A DNA stretch of 64,000 nt from Bacteroidales bacterium (GTDB lineage Bacteria; Bacteroidota; Bacteroidia; Bacteroidales; UBA932): the NCBI GenBank assembly GCA_029009115.1, contig JAQXJU010000042.1:1-64000 (forward strand), given 5' to 3'. The notes under the pieces are model-generated. The model made no database searches. It saw nothing but the letters and a program-made list of their open reading frames with translations, and was not told where the DNA came from. Positions 1-10,562 of the stretch are shown one piece after another. The number at the start of each line of letters is the position of its first letter. Position 1 is the stretch's first letter. Both the position numbers and the translations under genes were made by a program.

Positions 1-1
1 A

Positions 2-130
2 CGCTCCTACGTCCTGCATCCCTACAAGATGGTCAAGGACCTCAGGACCGGATGGGAGACGGCCGATACCCAGGCAGTTCTCGACGGCGACCTGAACGAT
101 TTTATGAAAGAATACCTGATGAACAATTAG
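2..130 (+). CDS. prfB: Peptide chain release factor 2, C-terminal end (5' truncated by window edge)
   Basis: Reading frame from base 2 gives [42 protein letters not shown], the typical RF2 C-terminus. Confidence 0.82.
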   Translation, partial: RSYVLHPYKMVKDLRTGWETADTQAVLDGDLNDFMKEYLMNN

Positions 131-133
131 CAT

Positions 134-1759
134 ATGGCAGATTTCAACTACGCCCCTATGTTCCAGTTGGGGCCCGATACCACCGAGTATTACAGGATTC
201 CCGGATCCGAAACACTTGTTTCAACTGGCGATTTCGAGGGTAAACCCATACTTAAGGTCAGCCCCGAAGCCCTTACCCTCCTTTCGAACACCGCCTTCAG
301 GGACGTGAGTTTCCTGCTGCGCCGCTCGCACAATGAGCAGGTAGCCGCCATTCTCTCCGACCCGGAGGCCTCGGCCAACGACAAGTATGTGGCCCTGACC
401 TTCCTGCGCAATGCAGAAGTAGCCTCCAAGGGCAAGCTTCCCCTCTGCCAGGATACAGGTACGGCCATAGTCCACGGCGAGAAGGGCCAGCAGGTCTGGA
501 CAGGATTCTGCGACGAGGAAGCTCTTGCAAAGGGAGTCTTCAAGACCTATACCGAAGAGAATCTCCGCTATTCGCAGAATGCCCCTCTGGATATGTACCG
601 CGAGGTGAATACAAGGTGCAACCTGCCCGCCCAGATTGACATCGAAGCCACCGAGGGAATGGAATACCGTTTCCTGTGCGTGACCAAGGGTGGAGGAAGC
701 GCCAACAAGACATATCTCTATCAAGAGACCAAGGCCCGCATCCAGAATCCCGGAACCCTCGTTCCATTCCTTGTCTCGAAGATCCGTTCCCTGGGCACTG
801 CAGCCTGCCCTCCCTACCATATTGCAATAGTCGTGGGAGGAACTTCGGCAGAGAAGAATCTTTTGACCGTCAAGCTTGCAAGCACCCACTACTACGACAG
901 CCTGCCCGTCACTGGCGACGAAACCGGGCGAGCCTTCCGCGACCTCGAACTTGAGAAAGAATTGCTTGAAGAGACCCGCAAGATAGGTCTCGGAGCCCAG
1001 TTCGGAGGCAAGTATATGGCCCATGACGTGAGGGTTATTCGTCTGCCCCGCCACGGAGCATCCTGCCCCATAGGTCTTGGAGTGAGCTGCTCTGCCGACC
1101 GCAACATCAAGGCCAAAATCAACACCGACGGAGTGTGGATCGAGAAGATGGATGACAAGCCCTACGAGCTCATCCCCGAGTCTCTACGCAAGGCTGGCGA
1201 AGGCGATGCCGTAAGAATCGACCTCGACAGGCCTATGTCAGAGGTGCTTGGCGAACTGACCAAATACCCCGTGAGCACTCGCCTCAGCCTCAACGGAACC
1301 ATAATCGTAGGCCGCGACATAGCCCACGCGAAAATCAAGGCCCGTCTCGACGCAGGCGAGCCTATGCCCCAGTACCTCAAAGACCATCCCATCTTCTATG
1401 CAGGGCCTGCAAAAACCCCTGCAGGACTGCCTTGCGGTTCTATGGGACCCACAACCGCCGGACGTATGGACCCTTATGTGGATGAGTTCCAGGAGAAGGG
1501 CGGAAGCCTGATTATGCTCGCAAAGGGCAACCGCAGCCAGGTGGTGACCGATGCCTGCCGCAAGCACGGAGGCTTCTACCTCGGCTCCATAGGTGGCCCC
1601 GCAGCCATACTTGCCCAGGAGAATATCAAGAGCATCGAGTGCGTGGAGTATCCCGAACTCGGTATGGAGGCAATATGGAAGATTCGCGTCGAGAACTTCC
1701 CTGCCTTCATACTCGTGGATGACAAGGGCAACGACTTCTTCAAGACCATTGGCCTGTAG
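134..1759 (+). CDS. Class I (4Fe-4S) fumarate hydratase
   Basis: 541 aa ORF with class I fumarase motifs ([62 protein letters not shown]). Confidence 0.93.
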   Translation: MADFNYAPMFQLGPDTTEYYRIPGSETLVSTGDFEGKPILKVSPEALTLLSNTAFRDVSFLLRRSHNEQVAAILSDPEASANDKYVALTFLRNAEVASKGKLPLCQDTGTAIVHGEKGQQVWTGFCDEEALAKGVFKTYTEENLRYSQNAPLDMYREVNTRCNLPAQIDIEATEGMEYRFLCVTKGGGSANKTYLYQETKARIQNPGTLVPFLVSKIRSLGTAACPPYHIAIVVGGTSAEKNLLTVKLASTHYYDSLPVTGDETGRAFRDLELEKELLEETRKIGLGAQFGGKYMAHDVRVIRLPRHGASCPIGLGVSCSADRNIKAKINTDGVWIEKMDDKPYELIPESLRKAGEGDAVRIDLDRPMSEVLGELTKYPVSTRLSLNGTIIVGRDIAHAKIKARLDAGEPMPQYLKDHPIFYAGPAKTPAGLPCGSMGPTTAGRMDPYVDEFQEKGGSLIMLAKGNRSQVVTDACRKHGGFYLGSIGGPAAILAQENIKSIECVEYPELGMEAIWKIRVENFPAFILVDDKGNDFFKTIGL

Positions 1760-1771
1760 TCCTGCGCCTGT

Positions 1772-4700
1772 ATGCAGTCACGTTTCCTGAAAAGGGCCTC
1801 CCGTGCAGCCGCAGTAGTGCTTACTGCCATTCTTGCAATAATGCTGTTGCTTGAATTTGGGCTCAATACCCCTTATGTCAGGAAGTTTGCCGACAAGACA
1901 ATAGCCTCGGCCCTGAATGCCGATGCTTCTTATTCAAGACTCAGGCTGTCGCTCTTCAGAGCCTTCCCCTCGCTTAGCGTGAGCGTCGAGGACTTTGCCC
2001 TGACCAGAATCCAGGGGCGTCCATCCTTCCTCGACTCCCTTCCCGGGCCCGGAGGAATCATACTCTCTGCCGGACGCGGAGCCTATGCCGGACGCGAAGT
2101 CGATGCCGACACCCTTCTGCTCTTTGACAAGCTTTCGCTTGCCGTGAATCCGTGGTATCTGACGGGCGGAAGGCTGAAGCTGAGCGATGCCCGTCTCGAA
2201 GGGCTCGAACTCTATGCCCACAGTTCAGACTCTATGCTCATAACGGCAAGTCTAGACGACCTTGCCCTGAAGGGCAGCGTAAGGCTGGGAAAACCGCTCA
2301 ACCCCCGCAGAATGCTTCTGAAAGCAGATTCCCTGCGCGTGAACGGGCTACTGCCGAAAGATACTGTCGCATTCTCTCTCGACAGCCTCTGCCTTTCGCA
2401 GAAGCGCAGCCGCTTTTCCCTCGGGGTCAATGCCGGGGCCCTGGTGAGCACCAGGGCATACGGCACTGTGAGTGCCCCCCTGACTCTGAGGGCAGACCTC
2501 GACTTCAAGCAGAACAAGAACCTCTCCCGGCTCGACCTGCATTCGCTGTCGCTCGACCTTGCCCGCATCCCCCTGAGAGCACACGGAAAGGCTCTCTCTT
2601 TTGCAGACAGCACTTCGCTCTCTCTTGATGCAACGATAGACAGTCTCGCTCTCCAGCCCTTGATGAGAGATTATCTCGACCGCTTCATCCCGGCTTTCAA
2701 GGAACTTGACACCGATGCCATTCTTAACGTAACGCTCTCATCAGAAGGTGTTTACGCAGAGGGACGCATCCCTGTTACTGATGTTTCGATCTCGGTGCCT
2801 GCCTGCAGCGTCAGAAGCAGGAGTCTCGATACTGCGGGCAGCCTTGGACTTGAGTGCAACGCCCACGCCGACGAGGATGCTTCGGCAAGGCTCTCCGTTC
2901 AAAGACTCAGAATTGATATCCCCGGTCTGGACACGGACCTTTCTGCGGAAGCCTCAAGGCTTGGCGGAGCGAATCCCCTGTTCTCTGTAAATGGCCGGCT
3001 GGGGACCGAACCGGGCAAACTGCTGCGTTTCTTCCCCGCTGATACAGGACTTGACGCCAGTGGCTCTCTGACACTGGACATTAACGGAAGAGCCTCGCTC
3101 TCGGAACTTAAGGAATATGCAGCTGACCTTGACGCCCGCCTTGTGAGTGACACCCTGTCGCTGAAGCTGGGTAGCGATATGAGCGTTTCGCTTGGAGGAC
3201 TTAGTGCAAGGGTGGGCAACTCTTCTGCCCCGATTGCAGGTTCAGACAACTTCCACCCTCTTGAGGGTAGAATAGACCTCGGGCGTCTGCGTTTTCGCAG
3301 TCCTCAGCTGAGGGCGGGTGTGGTCGGAATGCGCAACAATCTGTCAATCAGCCGTTCGGAGTACAGGGGGAATCCCACCCCGAAACTCTCTGTGAGCAGC
3401 CTTGCCGACAGGCTTTTCGTACGCTCCGACGACAATCGTCTTGCCTTGAAAAACGTGAACGTATCGGCTTCGGCACTGCGTCGCCAGAGATCTGCTTCGC
3501 GCAGAGAGGCTGTCCTCGATTCTCTCCAGAAGGTCTATCCTGATTCCCCGAGAGATTCTCTTTTTGCCCGTATGAGGCTCGATCGCTCCCTTAACGCCCA
3601 GGCCCCCTCGAAGGGGGATATCAGCGTCTCTTTGGATACCTCCGTCACCAAACTCCTCAGGCAGTGGAGCCCCAGCGGGCGTATCAGCGTGGGAGGAGGA
3701 TTCATTGCTGCTCCCGCACTTCCGCTCCGCAATACCATCACCGGGCTCGATGCCGGATTCGATGACAACCGCATATACCTCGACAGTCTGGGTCTTGTCA
3801 TCGGAACATCAGACCTGAGTGCCAGAGGCTCTGTCAGCGGGCTCAGGAAGGCACTTCGCCGCAGGGGGCCGCTTAGAGCTGAACTGTCGCTCCGCTCGGG
3901 CCGCATCAATGCCAATGAACTGCTCGCCGCTTTTCAGGCAGGAAAGCATGTGTCTTCAGAACTATCTGATACCGAGGACTATGAGAAGTATGCCGAATCG
4001 TTTGTGACCGACACCCTCAGCGATGCTGCTCCCGACAGGGACAGCATAGGAGCATTCATTCTTCCTTCAAACCTTGAGATAGCCTTCGACCTTGGCGTTG
4101 ACAGGGTTGACTGGTCGGACCTCGACATCTCTTCCTTTGTCACCAATGCCCGCCTGAAAGACCGCTGTCTTCAGCTGACCGACGCCTCGCTCGTGACCGA
4201 TGCGGGGAGCCTAAACCTCGATGCCTTCTACTCGACTCCGGAGAGGAAAGCTATTTCGGCCGGATTCAACCTCGGCTTCAAGGATATCACTGCCGACAGG
4301 GTCATTTCGCTGGTACCTTCGGTGGACGATCTGATGCCGGCAATCAAGAGTTTCAAAGGCAGGCTCAACTGCACCCTGACCGCCACTTCGCAGCTTGACA
4401 GCAGTATGAATGTCATCATCCCGAGCCTCGAGGGGGTGATGCGTGTCTCGGGTACCGACCTTGAGATAGAAGATGCGGGCGAGCTTCGAAGGATAACCCG
4501 TCTGCTCCTTTTCAAGAACAAGAACATAGGACACATCGATGACCTTGATGTGAGCGCATTCATTCACGACAGCCGCATCGAAGTCTTTCCCTTTACCCTG
4601 GGCATTGACCGTTACAAGCTGGCCTTCTGCGGAATCCAGGGGCTTGACCGCCAGTTCAATTACCACCTCTCGATTCTGAGGACCCCTCTGCCCATACGCT

Positions 4701-5182
4701 TCGGCATCAATATGTACGGAAGCCCCGACAAGTGGCACTTCAATCTCTGCCGTGCCCGATACCGCGACGGGAATGTCCCTGTTTTCACGTCGCAGATAGA
4801 CACAATGCAGATTAACATAGTCAGGTCCATTCGCCAGATCTACCGCAAGGGAGTCAACGCGGCAATCAGGTCCAACGGCAAGACTGCAGCCGAGGTCGAG
4901 CGCTACAAGAAGAGCATAGGCTATTTCACTCCCGACGGGGACTCGGAATTTCTGAGCACAGCCGAATACTGCCAGATCGACTCGGTGCAGTTCGCCCTCG
5001 AAATCGAGGAACTCGACCGGCAGATACTCTCCGAAGTTGACAACATCCTCGACGAGACCTTTGCCTCGGCCGAGGAACTGCGCCGTCAGTTCGATGATAT
5101 CTTCTTCGACAAGAAACAGTTACGCCGCCAGGAAAAGGCAGCCAGACGGGAAGCCCGCCGGGCGGCAAGAAAGAAACTCTAA
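1772..5182 (+). CDS. AsmA-like inner-membrane-anchored protein
   Basis: 1136 aa, N-terminal TM helix, long repetitive beta-rich AsmA-type sequence ending in a basic tail. Confidence 0.7.
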   Translation: MQSRFLKRASRAAAVVLTAILAIMLLLEFGLNTPYVRKFADKTIASALNADASYSRLRLSLFRAFPSLSVSVEDFALTRIQGRPSFLDSLPGPGGIILSAGRGAYAGREVDADTLLLFDKLSLAVNPWYLTGGRLKLSDARLEGLELYAHSSDSMLITASLDDLALKGSVRLGKPLNPRRMLLKADSLRVNGLLPKDTVAFSLDSLCLSQKRSRFSLGVNAGALVSTRAYGTVSAPLTLRADLDFKQNKNLSRLDLHSLSLDLARIPLRAHGKALSFADSTSLSLDATIDSLALQPLMRDYLDRFIPAFKELDTDAILNVTLSSEGVYAEGRIPVTDVSISVPACSVRSRSLDTAGSLGLECNAHADEDASARLSVQRLRIDIPGLDTDLSAEASRLGGANPLFSVNGRLGTEPGKLLRFFPADTGLDASGSLTLDINGRASLSELKEYAADLDARLVSDTLSLKLGSDMSVSLGGLSARVGNSSAPIAGSDNFHPLEGRIDLGRLRFRSPQLRAGVVGMRNNLSISRSEYRGNPTPKLSVSSLADRLFVRSDDNRLALKNVNVSASALRRQRSASRREAVLDSLQKVYPDSPRDSLFARMRLDRSLNAQAPSKGDISVSLDTSVTKLLRQWSPSGRISVGGGFIAAPALPLRNTITGLDAGFDDNRIYLDSLGLVIGTSDLSARGSVSGLRKALRRRGPLRAELSLRSGRINANELLAAFQAGKHVSSELSDTEDYEKYAESFVTDTLSDAAPDRDSIGAFILPSNLEIAFDLGVDRVDWSDLDISSFVTNARLKDRCLQLTDASLVTDAGSLNLDAFYSTPERKAISAGFNLGFKDITADRVISLVPSVDDLMPAIKSFKGRLNCTLTATSQLDSSMNVIIPSLEGVMRVSGTDLEIEDAGELRRITRLLLFKNKNIGHIDDLDVSAFIHDSRIEVFPFTLGIDRYKLAFCGIQGLDRQFNYHLSILRTPLPIRFGINMYGSPDKWHFNLCRARYRDGNVPVFTSQIDTMQINIVRSIRQIYRKGVNAAIRSNGKTAAEVERYKKSIGYFTPDGDSEFLSTAEYCQIDSVQFALEIEELDRQILSEVDNILDETFASAEELRRQFDDIFFDKKQLRRQEKAARREARRAARKKL

Positions 5183-5198
5183 AAATCAATACTCAATT

Positions 5199-5753
5199 AT
5201 GAAACTCATCAGTCGTTTTATTGCCGCCATTGCGGCACTTGCGGTACTCTCATCCTGTTCAATCCTCAAGAGTCAGTCTTCGGATGCCAATTCGACAGGC
5301 CTGACCACCGGAAGTTCTCTTCTGGCCATTTATAATGTCCTGAAGGCCACAGGAGCAATCGACCTCAACAAGGCGAGCAACCTTGTGAACCTCTCCAACA
5401 TAATCAGCGGTGCATCTGCAGTGTCAAGTGCATCCACAGACTATGTCAACCTTTTCTCTAAGGGGCTTGTGAGCGGTTCTCAGAATCTGGTGAACTCAAA
5501 CAACCTCAGCGCAGTCCTCGGCGGCCTGAAAACCCTAACCAATATCGATACCTCGGCCATAACCAAGGCTGCAGCCAGTGCCGCCATCTCAGCGGCCGCT
5601 ACGTCCCAGGCTTCTGCCCAGACTTCGACTTCTTCTGCTTCCGGCTCAGCAAGCGGGGCTGCCGCAGCCATACAGGCTCTTTCGAAGTCCGACCCCAATG
5701 TCTCATCGACCATTTCTGCCATCAGCAGCCTTGTAGGTCTTCTCGGCAAGTGA
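5199..5753 (+). CDS. Ala/Ser-rich lipoprotein of unknown function
   Basis: ATG at 5199 (MKLISRFIAAIAALAVLSSCSILKS) gives a lipobox signal peptide; the longer ORF start at 5037 overlaps the AsmA gene. Confidence 0.7.
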   Translation: MKLISRFIAAIAALAVLSSCSILKSQSSDANSTGLTTGSSLLAIYNVLKATGAIDLNKASNLVNLSNIISGASAVSSASTDYVNLFSKGLVSGSQNLVNSNNLSAVLGGLKTLTNIDTSAITKAAASAAISAAATSQASAQTSTSSASGSASGAAAAIQALSKSDPNVSSTISAISSLVGLLGK

Positions 5754-5798
5754 AAGCCTTGATAATGTAAGGAATAGTCCTTATATTTGCGACGGATT

Positions 5799-5883
5799 GC
5801 GGGCGTGTTGAAATTGGTAGCCAAGCAAGACTTAGGATCTTGTGCCTTCCGGCGTGTGGGTTCGAGTCCCACCGCCCGCACCA
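5799..5883 (+). tRNA. tRNA-Leu (anticodon TAG), CCA encoded
   Basis: GCGGGCG acceptor pairs CGCCCGC; anticodon arm CAAGA-CTTAGGA-TCTTG; GGGTTCGAGTCCC T-arm; encoded CCA; TATATTTG -7 box at 5782. Confidence 0.95.
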
Positions 5884-5919
5884 AAACTCCCTTTCAAGGG
5901 GAGCTAACCTATTTGCCTT

Positions 5920-8223
5920 ATGGAGAGCATCCATCGCCGGATATTCCTGATTCTGTTGTTGCTGCCGGCGATTCTCGCCTGGAGTCCCGTTTTTGCAAAA
6001 TCAACGGAGAAGAACGTTCTCCTGATGTGGAATACCGACGAATCCGACCCTGCCTATCGGAAATGGCAGAAGATGATATCCGGTGAGTTCCGCCGGCAGG
6101 GGGTCAAGGCAAATTTTTTCAACTACTATGGCACAATGGGCTACTCCTTCGAGATGGAGCAGCGCCACCGTATCTCATCAGCGGTCCACTCTCTCGATGA
6201 GCAAGGCATGTGCCCCGACCTTATTCTCGCCCACGGCGACTACATCCACTGGCAACTGCTCCAGAACCCCGATTCTCTGCTCTCCACCATACCTATGGTG
6301 TGCTACGGGCTTAAGACTCCAACCCTTGCCCCCCGAATGAGGTCGCTGCTCAGAAAGTGGGATTCGCCCCGCAAGCATATCGTCGAAATCCACGATACCA
6401 TTCTTCTGAAGGAGAGCCTTGATTTTATGGCCTTTCTCGAGTCAAAGCGCCCCGTCGACTATCAGACTCTCTTCGTGCCATCGTATCGCTTTGTAGGTCT
6501 TCTCGACAACTACCGCATATGGATCGATTCCGTGCTTTTGGCCGGCATTAACGTGCAGATGAACGCCCTTGATACAGTCAATTACCTGAACTGTATGCAG
6601 AAGGTGGTCCCGCACGAGTTGTGTCTTGCCAAGAACCGAAACGGAGTCCGAAGTCTTTCGATGATTTCATTCAAAGACCCCGGACTCTGCGTGCCTGTGC
6701 CCTGGCAGCCTGTGAAGTGGATGCCTTACCGCCAGAAATCTCCGATGCGCTTTGTGCAGATAAAGCACGATGACATCTCGCGTTCGTTGTCCGAGGGCCC
6801 TAACCTGGGACCCTATTACACGATGACCCCCGAGGACTTCCTTGTTAACGACAGTTGCGTGGGAGGGGTCTTCACCGTGGCCGAAGATATGATACGCGAT
6901 GCCGTATCGGTAGGCTTGAGCGTGATCGAAGGGGAATCGCCCGAGAGTTTCCCCAGGCTGATGCACACACCGGGGTATCACGTCAACTGGAACCTGATGC
7001 GCACTGTAGGGGCTACTCCCGATCAGATGCCCTCAAATGTACATCTCTACAATACCCTTTACTCCGATTACTATCCAAACCGGGCACGGGTCATCTACGT
7101 TTTATCCATTTTCGCCTTTGCCCTGCTGATAGCAATATCGATATTCTTCTCTTTACGCAACTACCGTCGTCAGAGGAGGATTCGTATTATGCTCAACGAA
7201 CACGCCCGAAACTCGATAGCCGCCCGCCGCCTGCTGAATCTCGCCATCGAGACCAGCGGTGCCCTTATGTGGGAAGACAATAATGAGAGCACTGTTTCTT
7301 CGCAACTCAAGGTCAGCGACCAGTGGAAAACTATGCTCAGAGCCTTCTATTACCAGACCGAAGAAGGCATTTACCAGGTTCAGCTTCCCGGATCCCTGGG
7401 AAATGGCGAGGAGCATTGGTACGACCTCAGAATGTTGATACACAAAGAGAACGGCAACCTTGTCCGCAGCGGCTTCCTTCTGAACATAGACAAGGTCAAG
7501 CAGGCTCAGGCAATGGCCAGAGAGTCGCACCAACTTCTGATGGATGCCCGGGCCCGCGAGGGTTTCATCTCCTCTATGAGCCACGAAATCCGAACCCCTC
7601 TCCACGCCGTGGTGGGCTTCTCTATGGAACTCGCCCGCAGCGACGTGCAGTTCAGCGACGAAGAACTCCAGATGTTCTCGGGAATCATCGAGTCCAATGC
7701 CTCCCAACTCAAGAAGATAATCAACGATATACTGCTTGTCACCCTGATGAACAATGCCACGGTTACTGCTCATTGCACTCCCTGCAGCATTGCTTCGCTG
7801 CTCAATTCTTCGCTCTGGCCTGATGCTGTGACCGTACTCCGCAACCGCCGCAATGTTCTCTCTATACAGGAAGGAGGACAAGATGTTATGGTAAGTGCAG
7901 ACGCTTCCATGGTTCCGGCGGTAATCGAGAACCTTCTTTTGAATGCATCTTTCTTCTCATCGGAAGGAAGTCAGATACAAATCAGCTGGAAGGCCCATAC
8001 TGATGGACGGGCAAGCATCTCAGTCACTGACGAAGGAACAGGCATATCGGCTCCGCACTGCAAGATGATATTCGACCGTTTCTTCAAGGTAAACAGCTTT
8101 ACACCCGGCTGTGGTCTGGGACTCTTCATCAGCAGGGAGTATATGAACAGGATGGGAGGAGAGATTTCGGTCGAGAGCACTCCTGGAAAGGGTTCAACAT
8201 TCACACTGACATTCTGCAAATGA
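5920..8223 (+). CDS. Sensor histidine kinase with periplasmic ligand-binding-like domain, no receiver
   Basis: 767 aa; signal peptide, TM near residue 390, H-box SMSHEIRTPLHAVVGF, N-box NLLLNASFF, G-boxes DEGTGI and GCGLGL. Confidence 0.88.
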   Translation: MESIHRRIFLILLLLPAILAWSPVFAKSTEKNVLLMWNTDESDPAYRKWQKMISGEFRRQGVKANFFNYYGTMGYSFEMEQRHRISSAVHSLDEQGMCPDLILAHGDYIHWQLLQNPDSLLSTIPMVCYGLKTPTLAPRMRSLLRKWDSPRKHIVEIHDTILLKESLDFMAFLESKRPVDYQTLFVPSYRFVGLLDNYRIWIDSVLLAGINVQMNALDTVNYLNCMQKVVPHELCLAKNRNGVRSLSMISFKDPGLCVPVPWQPVKWMPYRQKSPMRFVQIKHDDISRSLSEGPNLGPYYTMTPEDFLVNDSCVGGVFTVAEDMIRDAVSVGLSVIEGESPESFPRLMHTPGYHVNWNLMRTVGATPDQMPSNVHLYNTLYSDYYPNRARVIYVLSIFAFALLIAISIFFSLRNYRRQRRIRIMLNEHARNSIAARRLLNLAIETSGALMWEDNNESTVSSQLKVSDQWKTMLRAFYYQTEEGIYQVQLPGSLGNGEEHWYDLRMLIHKENGNLVRSGFLLNIDKVKQAQAMARESHQLLMDARAREGFISSMSHEIRTPLHAVVGFSMELARSDVQFSDEELQMFSGIIESNASQLKKIINDILLVTLMNNATVTAHCTPCSIASLLNSSLWPDAVTVLRNRRNVLSIQEGGQDVMVSADASMVPAVIENLLLNASFFSSEGSQIQISWKAHTDGRASISVTDEGTGISAPHCKMIFDRFFKVNSFTPGCGLGLFISREYMNRMGGEISVESTPGKGSTFTLTFCK

Positions 8224-10553
8224 GACGCCTAACCCACATTGTTTTTCTGTTGACTGCCGTTCTCCTTGCGTCTGTCTCCTGCCAGCGGACAGAGAAACCG
8301 CGGTGCCGCATCCTGGTCATTCACGAGTTCCCCTTCCGCGAGCAGCCCTCGAAGATGGTCCGCGAGGCCTTCCTGAAGGAGTACTCCGACACTACCCGGT
8401 ATGAATTCCATTTTGTGACAGGCGCCGATGCCGCATACGATAGGGTGCTGCGTCCCGCTTATTTTGACGACCAGTTCCTATTTCTGGGAAGGACCCTTTC
8501 GAAAATCAAACGCAAGCCCGATATGGTCATTGTTCTCGGAGACCTCCTCTCTCAGACCGCCTGCGGGATGGACCATCCCTGGCTGAACGACCTCCCTGTG
8601 CTCTGTCTTGGGGTTAAGTATCCCGAATGGAGAGATTCATGCCTGTGCAAAAAGAAGAATTTCGTGGTGATGGTCTCCGACCCCGAGCCAAAGAAGAATG
8701 TCGATTTCATTAGGGATCTTGGAGGGAATTCCTGGATTGTCACGGGTATAGACCAAACCTTCATAGACGAGAAGGTACGCTCCTCGATTATGGAAGAAAT
8801 GGGCTCCGACACTGCAAACTACATCACCAATCTCAATTTCGAGGCCTATGAACATCTGGTGGGTCTCTCGGAGCGCGACCAGCGCAAAAGCACCTTCATC
8901 CCCATCAACCAGGAAAATACCGGAGGGGTTCCTTCGGACAGTCTCTACAACGCGCATTTCCGTATCCCTGGCATATTCCAGATAGGCAGCAACCATTCGA
9001 CCTTCCTGCGGCTGAAAGACGATGTTTATATAGACAAGTCTTTCGCCTACAATCTTGGCCCCTATTTCTCCAACTCGGCCAGGTATTTCAATCTGCCCAT
9101 TATAAGTGCCCTCAATGCCAATATCGGAGGCTATCTTACAACCTGGAACGATATGGCCAGACAGGCCCACAGTATTGTTGACCAGCTGCTGGACGGAAAG
9201 GTTCCCGCTTCCATCCCCGTGCAGAAACTCAGCAAGGACTACTGGCTCGACTGGCGTCTTGCAAGACGTCTGCATCCTTTTGCCAGCGATTTCCCTTCCT
9301 ATGTAAAGTTTGTCAACCTTCCCTGGAGTGAGCGCAACCGTATCAATATGGGAATGAGTCGCCATGGAATTCCCGCCCTGCTCCTGCTGATTCTTGTCAT
9401 CGCCTTTACGGTCCCTGTGCTGATGATGTCGCGCAGTTCGCGCATCCACGCCAAACTCGTCGAGGAAGGCCACAAGGCTGAAACAGCCCAGAAGAAGGTC
9501 GAGAACCTGCTTACTGCCATCCACGCTTTCCCCTGGGAAATCATAGCCGGGAATACCGTCCGCTTCGGAGAAGATTTTGCCCGCGCGTGCGGACTCGACC
9601 TTTCGCAATTCCCTCTGGAAATGACTTTGTCGCAGATAGTTGAGGGCAGGGATGAACTTCGTGCGGCCATCTTTGACACCACTCTCCAAAAGAATTCAGT
9701 CGAGGTCGTAATCAATCTGCAGTCTGGGGTCACGCACGCCTTTATAGTGTATGTGAACCATATGACCGACGAGAAAGGCAATCTTCTCTGCAACGGTTTT
9801 GTAGTGTTCAACGACGAGGCTTACGAAGCCGAACAGATACGCAAGGAAGCCTACAGGCTGGCAGAGGAAACTTCGGTAAAGGAGAGTTTCATAGCATCGA
9901 TGAGCCACGAGATTCGCACTCCTCTTAATTCCATAGTGGGTTTTGCCGATCTTCTCTCCAAACAGAACAACACCCTCTCTCCCGAGGACCGTGCTGAATA
10001 TGCCGGGTACATCAATTCCAATATGGAGCATCTTCTGTCGCTTCTTGACGATGTAATCAACTATTCAGACAAGTCCGAGAACATGCTTTCGCTCGAACTC
10101 TCGCGTCATGATGTAGGAAGCCTGATGGAGAATGTCTATTTAACTCATTCGGTCATTATGCCCGATAATCTGGAACTGAGATTCGAGAAGGGTCCTGCCG
10201 CTGCCGTAATGGTGAACCGTTCGGCTTTCCTCCAGATTATGAGCAACCTGATGAGCAATGCCATCAAGTTCACTTCCGAAGGAAGTATTACCATAGGATG
10301 GGAAGTCCGAGAGGGCCCCGACGGTTCCATCGCAAGCCTTTACGTAGAAGATACGGGATGTGGAATCTCTCCTGAAAATCAGGAACTTATATTTAGGAAA
10401 TTCTTTAAGACAGATATTCATACCTCCGGAGCCGGGATAGGTCTGGCCCTATGCCAGAAACTTGCCCGGGGTATGGATGCCAGGATAGAATTGCAAAGTG
10501 AACTCGGAAAGGGGTCCAGGTTCAGTTTGATCCTTAATTGTGTTGATGTCTAA
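8220..10553 (+). CDS. Sensor histidine kinase, paralog of the upstream kinase, no receiver
   Basis: 777 aa; lipobox-like signal, TM, H-box SMSHEIRTPLNSIVGF, DTGCGI, GAGIGLALCQ; ATGA overlap with the upstream kinase. Confidence 0.88.
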   Translation: MRRLTHIVFLLTAVLLASVSCQRTEKPRCRILVIHEFPFREQPSKMVREAFLKEYSDTTRYEFHFVTGADAAYDRVLRPAYFDDQFLFLGRTLSKIKRKPDMVIVLGDLLSQTACGMDHPWLNDLPVLCLGVKYPEWRDSCLCKKKNFVVMVSDPEPKKNVDFIRDLGGNSWIVTGIDQTFIDEKVRSSIMEEMGSDTANYITNLNFEAYEHLVGLSERDQRKSTFIPINQENTGGVPSDSLYNAHFRIPGIFQIGSNHSTFLRLKDDVYIDKSFAYNLGPYFSNSARYFNLPIISALNANIGGYLTTWNDMARQAHSIVDQLLDGKVPASIPVQKLSKDYWLDWRLARRLHPFASDFPSYVKFVNLPWSERNRINMGMSRHGIPALLLLILVIAFTVPVLMMSRSSRIHAKLVEEGHKAETAQKKVENLLTAIHAFPWEIIAGNTVRFGEDFARACGLDLSQFPLEMTLSQIVEGRDELRAAIFDTTLQKNSVEVVINLQSGVTHAFIVYVNHMTDEKGNLLCNGFVVFNDEAYEAEQIRKEAYRLAEETSVKESFIASMSHEIRTPLNSIVGFADLLSKQNNTLSPEDRAEYAGYINSNMEHLLSLLDDVINYSDKSENMLSLELSRHDVGSLMENVYLTHSVIMPDNLELRFEKGPAAAVMVNRSAFLQIMSNLMSNAIKFTSEGSITIGWEVREGPDGSIASLYVEDTGCGISPENQELIFRKFFKTDIHTSGAGIGLALCQKLARGMDARIELQSELGKGSRFSLILNCVDV

Positions 10554-10562
10554 AGCCTTACT

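Noticed and set aside
5799-5920. tRNA-Leu as an integration site of a genomic island
   Set aside because: No integrase, no obvious att repeat of the tRNA 3' end, and downstream genes look like a resident nutrient locus.
8637-9689. 350-aa minus-strand ORF
   Set aside because: Antisense to the second histidine kinase in GC-rich codon context; no recognisable motif.
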